Positions 8,637 to 16,384 of a stretch of DNA of 64,000 nucleotides are shown here, in pieces. A program made the translations under genes and the position numbers. Under the pieces are notes generated by a model. It did no database searches, was not told the DNA's origin, and saw only the letters and a list, made by a program, of their open reading frames with translations. This stretch comes from Chitinophagaceae bacterium. GTDB lineage: Bacteria > Bacteroidota > Bacteroidia > Chitinophagales > Chitinophagaceae. The stretch lies in assembly GCA_016720565.1 (NCBI GenBank), contig JADKKJ010000001.1, positions 992,001 to 1,056,000 of the forward strand, in the 5' to 3' direction. Numbering within the stretch: position 1 is the first letter of the stretch; every line of letters starts with the position of its first letter.

Positions 8637-9512
8637 TTAACCAAGGTATGCTTTCAGGGCGCTGCTATAGCGGGCCTTTTGCAAACGTTTGATAGCTCTT
8701 TCCTTTATCTGACGGATACGTTCTTTGGTAAGGTCGTATTTCTGGCCGATCTGTTCGATCGTTACGCCATTCTCACCATCCAGGCCGAAATAGGCATTTA
8801 CGATCTCAGCCTCACGGGGACTTAATGATTTCAGAACGCGACGTATCTCGTTGCGAAGTGAATCTTTCATCACATCATCATCAGTATCATCACTTCCCTC
8901 CAGCAGGTCGCCCATGGCCACATCTTCCGCTTCATGCACAGGGGCATCTAAAGAAGTATGACGGGTATTCGACTGGAAAATATTATTGATCTCCGTTTCA
9001 CTCATTTCGAGCAATTCTGCAAGTTCCTCTGTAGATGGTTCCCTTTCGTGCTCCTGCTCAAAAGCCATGTAGGCTTTATTTGCTTTGTTGTAGGTTCCGA
9101 TCTTATTCTGCGGAAGACGAACCAACCGTCCCTGTTCGGCCAAAGCCTGCAGGATCGACTGGCGGATCCACCATACGGCGTAAGAAATGAATTTAAACCC
9201 TTTGGTCTCATCAAAACGCTGTGCAGCCTTGATCAAACCAAGGTTTCCCTCATTGATCAGGTCGCTTAATGAAAGTCCCTGGTGCTGGTATTGTTTAGCT
9301 ACGGAAACTACGAAACGAAGGTTAGCCTGTACCAATTTATCCAGCGCTCTTTGGGAATCTACCGGGTTCCTGTTGAACATTTTGATACGCTGAGCAAGGG
9401 TTGTTTCCTCTTCCGGCGTGATCATTGGTATTTTGGAAATCTCCTGTAAATATTTCTCAACTGCCTGCGAATCCCTGTTGGTGATCTGGGTAGCGATTTT
9501 GAGCTGCCGCAT
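8637..9512 (-). CDS. rpoD: Primary RNA polymerase sigma factor (RpoD/SigA type)
   Basis: Vegetative sigma-70 factor of 291 aa. It begins MRQLKIATQITNRDSQAVE and lacks the long region 1.1 of proteobacterial RpoD, as is normal for the Bacteroidota housekeeping sigma factor that reads the unusual -33 TTTG / -7 TAnnTTTG promoters. Region 1.2 (YLQEISKIPMITPEEE), region 2 (DLINEGNLGLIKAAQRFDET and YAVWWIRQSI), region 3 and region 4 (TIEQIGQKYDLTKERIRQI) are all present. It stands alone, with a 266-base upstream gap holding no clear gene and a strong terminator downstream. Confidence 0.96.
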   Translation of the reverse strand: MRQLKIATQITNRDSQAVEKYLQEISKIPMITPEEETTLAQRIKMFNRNPVDSQRALDKLVQANLRFVVSVAKQYQHQGLSLSDLINEGNLGLIKAAQRFDETKGFKFISYAVWWIRQSILQALAEQGRLVRLPQNKIGTYNKANKAYMAFEQEHEREPSTEELAELLEMSETEINNIFQSNTRHTSLDAPVHEAEDVAMGDLLEGSDDTDDDVMKDSLRNEIRRVLKSLSPREAEIVNAYFGLDGENGVTIEQIGQKYDLTKERIRQIKERAIKRLQKARYSSALKAYLG

Positions 9513-9778
9513 AAATTAAATCATTTAATGGTAGAACGTACAATAGACAGCCTTTGTTTGCAAGCTGTTGCAAAGGGATAGTTAATTGAACCCTTATTCT
9601 TTTACCGTCCCGGACTATCTGCAAAAGTACCTTTTAAAGCCGGTATCTCATAGCGATCGGGCCAAAAAATTACCAACAGCCTGCAATTTAGAGGGCTTCT
9701 TAACGCAGATCAATCCAAAACCGTACCCAACGGTCTACTTCTGTCTGATATACAGTACTAACAGGCCATTCCGGGAAA

Positions 9779-10954
9779 TTAAACTGCAGGAGGGGAAGCC
9801 GGCTTTTTAGAACGGGCCCTCAGGGTTATCCACAGAACCAGTCCGGAAAGGAAAAGAAGGCTGGAAATCACCTCTGCCTGGGTTGGATGAAACCCAAAGA
9901 AATTATCCAGGCGATGGTTCACCCTGATCTTCTCTATAAAAAAACGCTCCACCCCATTGAACATCAGGTATAGTGCGAATAAAGTGCCCGGCACCTTTAA
10001 TTTCTTCCTGAAAGACCAGAGGATCAGGAAAAGAATGAAACAGGCGATCACTTCATAAAATGGAGTTGGGTATACGCCATGGGGTAATTGAAAGCAAAAT
10101 TTTGGCTCAAAACAGTTTGCCATTGGAATCCCGTCATTATTCACATTATGCGGATAGGTATAAGACCACATCCAATCTGGAAGGAAGGATGGTTTTTTCG
10201 CCAGGTCGCTGGCAATTCCCCAGTCACCATCGCCTGCCACCTGGCAACCGATACGGCCAATAGCATAGGCCAGCATTAAAACAGGGGCAGCGGCATCATT
10301 CAATGCCCAGAATCCGATCTTATGGCGGGATGCATAGAACCATATAGCCAGCGCGGCGCAGATCAGGCCGCCATACATGGTAAGTCCGGAAGGAGAAAAT
10401 ATATAAGAAGAAGGATCTTTTAAAAACCCATCCCAATTCTCAAAAATGTCGAAAAGTTTGGCACCCAATAAACCAAATACCAGGGCAATAATGGTGATCT
10501 CTCCTACCCTGTCCTGGGGCCAGATTCGCACATTTCTTTTTTCGGGTTTAGGGAGCCTGGTCTTGTTTTTTTCATACCATTTCAGGCCGCCAAAAAGCAA
10601 CCCAAGTCCTATACCTGCCGGCCAGGAACCAAGCGTGGAAAAAATAAAAGCCTGCGGATCTTCAGTTGCAGCACTATTTAAAATGAACATGGCAACTATC
10701 TTATAACCAAGGATGAACCCTAATAGAAAATTAAGCAGGATCTCAGAAATGGAGGCTGGCTCGCCAACAGTCACCAGCATTTCGGTAGGTTGAAACAATC
10801 CCTGGCGGGATTTGCGCTGGAGTTCTTTGGAAAGGAAGATAGCGGCAATAATAAAGGCCAGGGCCACAAAAAATCCGAAGGAATTCACAAAGCGCAGGAA
10901 CTTCCAGTCAACACCAAAAAGATCCTTAAATGCGTAATATAAATTGGGATACAT
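9779..10954 (-). CDS. lgt: Prolipoprotein diacylglyceryl transferase
   Basis: Inner-membrane enzyme that moves diacylglycerol from phosphatidylglycerol to the lipobox cysteine of prolipoproteins, needed for the many lipoproteins encoded here. The 391-aa protein has about eight hydrophobic segments, the family signature in the variant form GRIGCQVAGDGDWG, an essential-type region SGLTMYGGL, and HGVYPTPFYE with the conserved YPTP. It is longer than E. coli Lgt because of an extended N-terminal half, usual in Bacteroidota. The upstream leader contains the inverted repeat element at 10974-11056. Confidence 0.93.
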   Translation of the reverse strand: MYPNLYYAFKDLFGVDWKFLRFVNSFGFFVALAFIIAAIFLSKELQRKSRQGLFQPTEMLVTVGEPASISEILLNFLLGFILGYKIVAMFILNSAATEDPQAFIFSTLGSWPAGIGLGLLFGGLKWYEKNKTRLPKPEKRNVRIWPQDRVGEITIIALVFGLLGAKLFDIFENWDGFLKDPSSYIFSPSGLTMYGGLICAALAIWFYASRHKIGFWALNDAAAPVLMLAYAIGRIGCQVAGDGDWGIASDLAKKPSFLPDWMWSYTYPHNVNNDGIPMANCFEPKFCFQLPHGVYPTPFYEVIACFILFLILWSFRKKLKVPGTLFALYLMFNGVERFFIEKIRVNHRLDNFFGFHPTQAEVISSLLFLSGLVLWITLRARSKKPASPPAV

Positions 10955-10960
10955 GGCGGC

Positions 10961-11078
10961 GAATATATTAAATGTTTAGGGTTTAGGGTTGAGGGTTTAG
11001 GACTTCCTTTTGAAAATCGGATCCTGATCCTAAACGCTCAACCCTAAACCCTAAACCCTCAACCCTACACTTTCCTTA
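10961..11078. repeat. C-free/G-free mirrored intergenic element 1 (TTTAGGG-type hairpin)
   Basis: A left half (10961-11002, 42 nt) contains no C and a right half (11037-11078, 42 nt) contains no G. Arms 10974-11002 and 11028-11056 form a 29-nt inverted repeat with one mismatch around a 25-nt loop. The arms are made of TTTAGGG/GGTTGAG-like units. It lies between the bacilliredoxin gene and lgt, both leftward; the right edge runs a few bases into the bacilliredoxin 3' end. It is the best-paired of five such elements in the window. Confidence 0.85.
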
Positions 11079-11489
11079 GCAATATTGCTCAAATGCTCCT
11101 ATAAGGTTCTGAGCGATCATTTGGGCCGACCTGCCTTCAATATGGTGTCTCTCCAGGTAATGAACCAGGGCGCCATCCTTGAACAGCGCAATGGCCGGAG
11201 AAGAAGGCGGGTAAGGCAGCAGGTGTTTACGCAGCTGGCTTACTGCTTCCAGATCAAATCCGGCGAAACTGGTGGTGAGAAAATCTGGCTTTTTGCCGGT
11301 ATTGGCAACAGCCATCAGGGTGCCGGGGCGTGCCGTACCGGCGGAACAACCGCAAACGGAATTAAGCATGACCAGCGTGGTGCCTGATCTTTTCATTTGT
11401 TCCTCTACATCGTCACTACTGAGCAATTCAGTGAAACCATTATCGGTCAGCTCTTCCTTCATGGGTATTACGATCTCTGCTGGATACAT
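11076..11489 (-). CDS. BrxA/BrxB-type bacilliredoxin (DUF1094 family)
   Basis: A 137-aa cytosolic thioredoxin-fold protein of the YphP/YqiW family. Characterised members remove bacillithiol from protein thiols. It carries the family's CGC active site (SVCGCSAG, Cys46-Gly-Cys48) and the expected N-terminus MYPAEIVIPM and C-terminal HHIEGRSAQMIA. Some Bacteroidota make bacillithiol, and the LmbE/PIG-L fold seen elsewhere in the window is also used in that pathway, but the long PIG-L protein here is not an obvious BshB. A single gene, with the C-free/G-free element just after its stop. Confidence 0.88.
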   Translation of the reverse strand: MYPAEIVIPMKEELTDNGFTELLSSDDVEEQMKRSGTTLVMLNSVCGCSAGTARPGTLMAVANTGKKPDFLTTSFAGFDLEAVSQLRKHLLPYPPSSPAIALFKDGALVHYLERHHIEGRSAQMIAQNLIGAFEQYC

Positions 11490-11711
11490 AGTCCTATTAA
11501 TTTTTAGAATGCAAATTTACATAAAATGCCCGAGCCCTGAATCCCTCTGTGGTATTAGATCCATCTTGTCAGCTTTTTTTCCGTCATTCGGAAATAATGT
11601 CCAGTAACAGATCCGGAAACTGCCATGTGTTCAGCTAAAAATGGCATGGAATGCTATTTGCCGTTCAGCCAAAGAATAATTAAACTATTCAACTATTAAA
11701 ACAAAAGCACC

Positions 11712-12158
11712 ATGTTAACCGTAAAGATGAACAGGAAGCCATACCTCGGTGTGGCAGAACAAATGATCGATGGGATATGGAATGAATTCCCTGCGATCCT
11801 TAAACAAGATTTTAACGATTGGAACAAAAAGTTTTCCGTTCCGGTCAACGTCAAAGAATCAGCAACGGGTTATCAAATAGAACTGGTAGCTCCGGGATTT
11901 GAAAAAACGGATTTCAGGATCGATCTCGAAAAGGATCTTCTTACGATCTCGGGCGAGAAAAAAGAGGAATTGAAAGAGGAGAATGAGAAACTGCTGAGGA
12001 AGGAATTTCAATTCAGGTCTTTTAAGAGAACTTTCACGATCGATGAAAAGATTGATGCAACGGGAATCGAAGCTAATTACGTCAATGGTATATTACTGGT
12101 GAATCTTCCTAAGAAAGCGGTATTGAAGCCGGAAGCAAAACAGATCGAAATAAAATAA
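11712..12158 (+). CDS. Hsp20/alpha-crystallin family small heat-shock protein
   Basis: ATP-independent holdase that binds unfolding proteins as an oligomer. The 148-aa protein has a short N-terminal arm and an alpha-crystallin domain from about residue 40 to the end, with VNVKESATGYQIELVAPGF, the ISGEKKEE strand and the terminal GILLVNLPKK motif. No signal peptide. It is a single gene preceded by a 222-base non-coding region rich in A and T near the start, with no convincing Shine-Dalgarno, and is followed by a strong terminator hairpin. Confidence 0.93.
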   Translation: MLTVKMNRKPYLGVAEQMIDGIWNEFPAILKQDFNDWNKKFSVPVNVKESATGYQIELVAPGFEKTDFRIDLEKDLLTISGEKKEELKEENEKLLRKEFQFRSFKRTFTIDEKIDATGIEANYVNGILLVNLPKKAVLKPEAKQIEIK

Positions 12159-12199
12159 ATACGTATAACAATTTTCTCATAAGCAGTTGGTTTTGGTTT

Positions 12200-12233
12200 A
12201 AACCCTCCGTTTCAACGGAGGGTTTTCTTTTTT
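12200..12233. terminator. Terminator hairpin between convergent genes
   Basis: A 12-bp stem (12200-12211 with 12214-12225, core ACCCTCCG) with a two-base loop is followed on the plus strand by TTTTCTTTTTT. It ends the Hsp20 gene and, in the other orientation, lies just past the stop of the leftward gene at 12232, so it may serve both. Confidence 0.8.
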
Positions 12234-12684
12234 ACTCGCAACCAACCCTTCTTCTTGTATCAATGATGTATTGCACTTTCCATTCTCCTTCAAAGCGAAC
12301 CAGCTGGAATGAATTGACCCCGCAATGGGAGAATTTCCCTTTATAATAAAATTTATAGGGCGTCCAGGCAATGGCCAGGGGACCATCGATCCTGATCGTT
12401 TCAAAACTGATCCTTTCATCTGCCTCGCCGGGTAACAACTGTTGGATAGAGCCAATGAATTCATCCGCGCTTTCATTCACGACAACGGTATTCCCTTCCT
12501 TATTCCTGGAAATGGTCTGCAGCACCATTGTAGTGGAAAAACAGGACCGAAGGCTGGTACTGTCTGCATTTTTCATAGCCAGGAACATTTTATTTACGGC
12601 CAGCTTTACTGAATCCTCGGCTGCCTGGGCAATGCCTTTCCAGCTTGCCAGCACCATTGTTAATACTATCAGAAACTTTTTCAT
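12232..12684 (-). CDS. Secreted NTF2/SnoaL-like protein
   Basis: A 150-aa protein with a signal peptide (MKKFLIVLTMVLASWKGIAQA) and a mature part with the NTF2-like fold pattern: helix VKLAVNKMFLAMKNADSTSL, strands around AIAWTPYKFYYKGKF and the closing FEGEWKVQYIIDTRR. Proteins of this type in Bacteroidota are annotated as nuclear transport factor 2 family or putative lumazine-binding proteins; no substrate is known. The exposed Cys near the end (RRVGCE) is not part of a recognised motif. Convergent with Hsp20 and sharing its terminator. Confidence 0.75.
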   Translation of the reverse strand: MKKFLIVLTMVLASWKGIAQAAEDSVKLAVNKMFLAMKNADSTSLRSCFSTTMVLQTISRNKEGNTVVVNESADEFIGSIQQLLPGEADERISFETIRIDGPLAIAWTPYKFYYKGKFSHCGVNSFQLVRFEGEWKVQYIIDTRRRVGCE

Positions 12685-12743
12685 ATATGAGCCTTTTAAG
12701 ATTTTATGGCAAATGCTTTGGATGAAAATAAAAAACAGGCGCC

Positions 12744-13184
12744 ATGCAAACAGGAAGATTATTACAAGCGGTAGCTATCATGCTACTGGTTGCTATGGCC
12801 GCGAGTTGCGCGGTCAGTAAAGATTACAGTTCAAGGATCTTCCGGCCAAGGGTACTTAATGAACATTCGCCTGATACAGCTATTACCGCTTTGCATTTTC
12901 TGGATATTGATACAGCCGAGGCAGATAAGGCAAACTGGGTAAGTACAGATGCTATTATGGGCAGGGATACCAGTAATGGTACAACAGCGCTGGATAATTT
13001 TTCAAAGACATTTCCAGCTGTTAAAAAGGATTCAATAAAAGTTTCGAGCGATAAGGAGCCGGTGAAGAATACAGGGCCTGTGATACTTGCGGAGACCAAA
13101 TTGCCGCTTAAAAAAGATGATCCTGTGGCGCGCAGTTATGATAATAGCCCGGTGAGGTTAAAGAAATCAAGGGATCAGCAATAA
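12744..13184 (+). CDS. Hypothetical lipoprotein
   Basis: A 146-aa protein I cannot assign to a family. The signal peptide (MQTGRLLQAVAIMLLVAMAASC) ends at a lipobox with Cys22. The mature part is hydrophilic and Asp/Lys/Ser-rich without repeats or predicted membrane segments, so it is probably a flexible periplasmic or outer-membrane lipoprotein. It lies 59 bases from the start of the divergent NTF2-like gene and 49 bases before another small lipoprotein on the same strand. Confidence 0.65.
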   Translation: MQTGRLLQAVAIMLLVAMAASCAVSKDYSSRIFRPRVLNEHSPDTAITALHFLDIDTAEADKANWVSTDAIMGRDTSNGTTALDNFSKTFPAVKKDSIKVSSDKEPVKNTGPVILAETKLPLKKDDPVARSYDNSPVRLKKSRDQQ

Positions 13185-13233
13185 ACAACCATTCCACATC
13201 TTTTTTCATCATTCTTCAATAAAAATCTAACAC

Positions 13234-13653
13234 ATGAACCGAAAATTTATCCTGCTCATGGCCGGTACCATGGCCCTGGCCACCCTGTTCACCAGTTGCC
13301 AGCCCAGCCGGGTTTGGGCCAACAAGAAAAAAGATCCCAAAGAGAAAAAATACAAAGACAAGGATGACCGAGATGACCGCGACCGGGATGTTACCTACCA
13401 GGAACGCCGGCTTCCACCTCCACCACCGCCTGCCCCGGCCCCAAGATACGACCGTGTAGCTCTGGTGGTAAGCCCTTACCCGGGTTTCACCATGAAGCAG
13501 ACCAATGATGGCCGCTTCTACCATACCAGTACCAGGGGATATATTTACTGGAAAGGTTATGATAACCGATTTTATATCGACAGTCGCGACATAAAGAATG
13601 TTAGCTATACCCGCCAGGATTATGAAGAGTGGAGACGGGGATATAGAGGTTGA
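13234..13653 (+). CDS. Hypothetical proline-rich lipoprotein
   Basis: A 139-aa predicted lipoprotein (signal peptide with TSC, Cys22). A very charged stretch of Lys/Asp/Arg (residues about 30-58, with DDRDDRDRD) is followed by a polyproline segment LPPPPPPAPAP and then a C-terminal domain of about 70 residues rich in Tyr and Arg (GYIYWKGYDNRFYIDSRD). The charged and proline regions look like a spacer reaching from the membrane to a small folded domain. No family recognised. Its stop lies inside the C-free half of an intergenic element. Confidence 0.7.
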   Translation: MNRKFILLMAGTMALATLFTSCQPSRVWANKKKDPKEKKYKDKDDRDDRDRDVTYQERRLPPPPPPAPAPRYDRVALVVSPYPGFTMKQTNDGRFYHTSTRGYIYWKGYDNRFYIDSRDIKNVSYTRQDYEEWRRGYRG

Positions 13654-13736
13654 GGTTGAGAGGTTGAGGGGTTGAGTGAAGCTTCTTTAAAGATTAAACA
13701 TTCACTCATTCACCTATTTATATCCTAATATCTTCA
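13637..13736. repeat. C-free/G-free mirrored intergenic element 2 (GGTTGAG-type)
   Basis: Bases 13637-13681 (45 nt) lack C and are built from GGTTGAG-like units; bases 13693-13736 (44 nt) lack G. TGAGTGAA (13673-13680) pairs with TTCACTCA (13701-13708). It spans the junction of two convergent genes and reaches into both 3' ends. Confidence 0.7.
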
Positions 13737-15114
13737 GCATGCTCTGCGCCGTTTGTTGTTTGGCATAGACCCAGTCGACTAACTTCCCGTTACGGTCATG
13801 ACCCACAATAACGTGCTGCGGAGATGGAATCAGGCAATGTTTTATTCCACCGTAACCGCTGATCTGATCCTGGTAAGCCCCTGTGTGGAAAAATCCAACA
13901 TACAGGGGTTCACTATCTCCATTGGTTTTTGGAAGAAACACCTCATTGATATGTTCTTCTGAATCATAATAATCGTGGCTATCGCAGGTAATGCCTCCAA
14001 GCACCACGCGCTGGTAATCATGATCCCATTTATTGATGGGCAGCATCAGGAACTTCTCTCCAATCCCCCAGGTGTCGGGCAGTGTAGTAATAAAAGAAGA
14101 ATCGATCATATACCAGCGTTCGCGGTCGTTCTGCACTTTGTCCATGATCACGCTGTAGATGTGCGCCATGCTCTCTCCTACTGTATAGGAACCAAATTCT
14201 GTGAAGATATTCGGCATGGGCACTTTCGCTTTCTTACAGGCCGTTTTTATATTCCGAACGATCTCATTGATCATGAACTGGTAATCATATTCAAAACCCA
14301 AAGAGTGCTTGATCGGGAATCCCCCGCCAATATTGATGGAATCAAGCTCAGGGCAGATCTTCTTCAACTGGCAATAAAGATTGATCACTTTATTCAGCTC
14401 ACTCCAGTAATAAATATCATCCTTGATGCCTTTATTGAGGAAAATGTGCAACATCTTCAGCTGGAACTTGCTTTCATAACCTTCTATCCGGTCTACATAA
14501 AATTCCAGCACATCTTTTGCCCTTATACCCAGCCTGGAAGTATAAAAAGGAAAATTCGGCTCTTCTTCTGCGGCCACCCGTATACCCAGTTTAAAAGGGA
14601 CTTTTACTGATGTAGCATAGGCTTTCAGTTCTTCTTTATTATCCAGTACAGGAATTACGTTCTGAAATCCGGAATTTAGAAGATTGGCGATGCGCCGGGT
14701 ATATCCTTTTTGCTTAAACCCGTTACAAATGATATAGGTTTCTTTGCTGATCTTCTTTTTGGCATATAATTTCTTGATGATCTCTATATCGTAAGCGTAG
14801 GAAGTTTCAAGGTGAATATCCTGTTTCAGCGCTTCTTCCACTATGAAACTGAAATGAGAGCTTTTGGTACAATAACAATAATAATACTTGCCTTCATATT
14901 TATGCTTCTTAAAGGCGTTCGCGAACATGGTCTTGGCCTTTTTGATCTGGCTGCCGATCTTCGGCAGGTAGGTCAGTTTCAAAGGTGTGCCGTATTTGGC
15001 AATAAGCGCCCGCAGATCAAGTCCGTTGAAGTAAAGATTTCCATCCTCAACTTCAATACCTTCCTGTGGAAAATTGAATGTCTGTTTGACCAGGTCGTGA
15101 TAGGAATTTGTCAT
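13714..15114 (-). CDS. speA: Arginine decarboxylase, PLP-dependent fold III
   Basis: Decarboxylates arginine to agmatine, the first step of polyamine synthesis by the agmatine route. At 466 aa it is the short form found in Bacteroidota rather than the 630-aa E. coli SpeA. Lys84 in YYYCYCTKSSHFSF is the expected PLP Schiff-base lysine; INIGGGFPIKHS is the glycine-rich phosphate-binding stretch and HTGAYQDQISGYGG carries C-terminal active-site residues. Specificity for arginine over ornithine or diaminopimelate is from overall resemblance, not a proven residue. A good -33/-7 promoter lies just upstream. Confidence 0.85.
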   Translation of the reverse strand: MTNSYHDLVKQTFNFPQEGIEVEDGNLYFNGLDLRALIAKYGTPLKLTYLPKIGSQIKKAKTMFANAFKKHKYEGKYYYCYCTKSSHFSFIVEEALKQDIHLETSYAYDIEIIKKLYAKKKISKETYIICNGFKQKGYTRRIANLLNSGFQNVIPVLDNKEELKAYATSVKVPFKLGIRVAAEEEPNFPFYTSRLGIRAKDVLEFYVDRIEGYESKFQLKMLHIFLNKGIKDDIYYWSELNKVINLYCQLKKICPELDSINIGGGFPIKHSLGFEYDYQFMINEIVRNIKTACKKAKVPMPNIFTEFGSYTVGESMAHIYSVIMDKVQNDRERWYMIDSSFITTLPDTWGIGEKFLMLPINKWDHDYQRVVLGGITCDSHDYYDSEEHINEVFLPKTNGDSEPLYVGFFHTGAYQDQISGYGGIKHCLIPSPQHVIVGHDRNGKLVDWVYAKQQTAQSMLKILGYK

Positions 15115-15144
15115 GGCAGCAAAAATCGATTAAGTATTGTGGGA

Positions 15145-15178
15145 CAAAAGTATAAGTTTGGACAAATTAGCGGCCAAA
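15145..15178 (-). promoter_or_regulatory. Bacteroidota-type promoter of speA
   Basis: On the minus strand a -7 box TACTTTTG (15145-15152) matches TAnnTTTG, with TTTG (15175-15178) 22 bases upstream as a -33 box. The leader would be about 25 nt. It abuts a plus-strand box for the divergent gene. Confidence 0.5.
15153..15160 (+). promoter_or_regulatory. -7 box of the PLD-family gene
   Basis: TAAGTTTG matches TAnnTTTG, 42 bases before the ATG at 15203. No clear -33 box was seen. It lies back to back with the speA promoter. Confidence 0.4.
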
Positions 15179-15202
15179 AATTTTCAGACCTTTAATAAAC
15201 AC

Positions 15203-16384
15203 ATGTCAGCAGGTAGATCATCAAATATTGCCAACTATACCCAACGCAACAAGGTAAAGCTTGTAAAAGGGGGAAAGCTTTTCTTCGAATTGCTTATTGA
15301 CCTGATCAATAAAAGCGAATCGACCATCCATCTCCAATTCTATATATTCCTGGATGATATCACGGGCCGCCAGGTGATAAATGCGCTGAAAGCCGCCAGT
15401 AAGCGTGGCGTAGGGGTATTCCTGCATATTGACGCTTATGCTTCCCAGGGTTTAAGCAGGCAATCCATTTCGGAAATGAAGGAGGCCGGCATCGCGGTAA
15501 AAAGATTCGAACCACTTTTAAGAAGCCGTCATTTTTATTTTGGAAGGCGATTGCACCATAAGGTTGTGGTGGTAGATGGTATTTTTTCACTGGTGGGGGG
15601 CCGAAATATAAGCGATAAATACAATGACCTGCCTGATGAACCCGCCTGGATGGATATGGCTGTTTTTTGCGAAGGGGAAGCTTCCCTCAGCCTTTTAAGG
15701 ATCTGCCGGCAACTCTGGTCCAACACTAAAAAACTTCCTTCCATTCCGGAAGAATTGCTGGAGACAATCTATGATAAGATCGATGAAATGGAACAAACTG
15801 AGGTCAGGGTAAGGCGAAATGACTGGGTAAAAAGAAAGAACCAGATCTATAATAGCTACCTGGGTATGTTTCGCCAGGCGGAGAACAGGATCACGATCAT
15901 GTGCAGTTATTTTTTACCTGGTAATTTATACCGTCGCCAGATGGCTGCTGCCGTAAAAAGAGGGGTAAAAGTGCAGGTGATCCTTGCCGGCCTTTCAGAT
16001 ATCAGTGTTTCCAAAAATGCGGAAAGATATTTATATGACTGGATGCTGAAAAAAGGGATCGGAATATATGAGTACCAGCCTACCATTCTTCATGCAAAGG
16101 TGGCTGCGTTTGATGGAAGCTGGGCCACGATCGGGTCCTACAACGTGAATAACATAAGTGCTCATGCCAGCCTGGAACTGAATCTTGATATTCGCGATAA
16201 GAAATTCGCAGCTGAGGTGGAAAAAGAACTGGACCAGATCATCACCAGTAAATGCCGGAAGATCACTGCCGAGAATTACAAGACCTCCACCGGTTTCTGG
16301 AGAAAGGTTTGGCAGAAAGTCTGTTACCTTTTCATCAATAATGTGCTGAAACTTTTTACTTTTTATTTCCGGCAGGAAGAATGA
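15203..16384 (+). CDS. Phospholipase D-family protein, cardiolipin-synthase-like
   Basis: Two HKD motifs define the phospholipase D superfamily: His118-x-Lys120 with Asp125 (LHHKVVVVDG) and His297-x-Lys299 with Asp304 (LHAKVAAFDG). Such proteins in bacteria usually condense phospholipids to cardiolipin at the membrane. The 393-aa form from the ATG at 15203 has no N-terminal transmembrane helices, unlike classical Cls, but resembles the ClsB/ClsC-like soluble forms; the hydrophobic C-terminus (VCYLFINNVLKLFTFYF) may touch the membrane. An alternative start further upstream would overlap the promoter box and is rejected. Divergent from speA. Confidence 0.85.
   Translation: MSAGRSSNIANYTQRNKVKLVKGGKLFFELLIDLINKSESTIHLQFYIFLDDITGRQVINALKAASKRGVGVFLHIDAYASQGLSRQSISEMKEAGIAVKRFEPLLRSRHFYFGRRLHHKVVVVDGIFSLVGGRNISDKYNDLPDEPAWMDMAVFCEGEASLSLLRICRQLWSNTKKLPSIPEELLETIYDKIDEMEQTEVRVRRNDWVKRKNQIYNSYLGMFRQAENRITIMCSYFLPGNLYRRQMAAAVKRGVKVQVILAGLSDISVSKNAERYLYDWMLKKGIGIYEYQPTILHAKVAAFDGSWATIGSYNVNNISAHASLELNLDIRDKKFAAEVEKELDQIITSKCRKITAENYKTSTGFWRKVWQKVCYLFINNVLKLFTFYFRQEE

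Noticed and set aside
9586..9810. 74-codon plus-strand reading frame upstream of the primary sigma factor
   Set aside because: Composition is not protein-like, it runs into the antisense of lgt, and the region more likely holds the sigma factor promoter.
10974..11067. Plant-type telomere repeat (TTTAGGG) or eukaryotic contamination
   Set aside because: The units are few, imperfect and arranged as an inverted repeat between bacterial genes; four other elements share the composition rule but not the unit.
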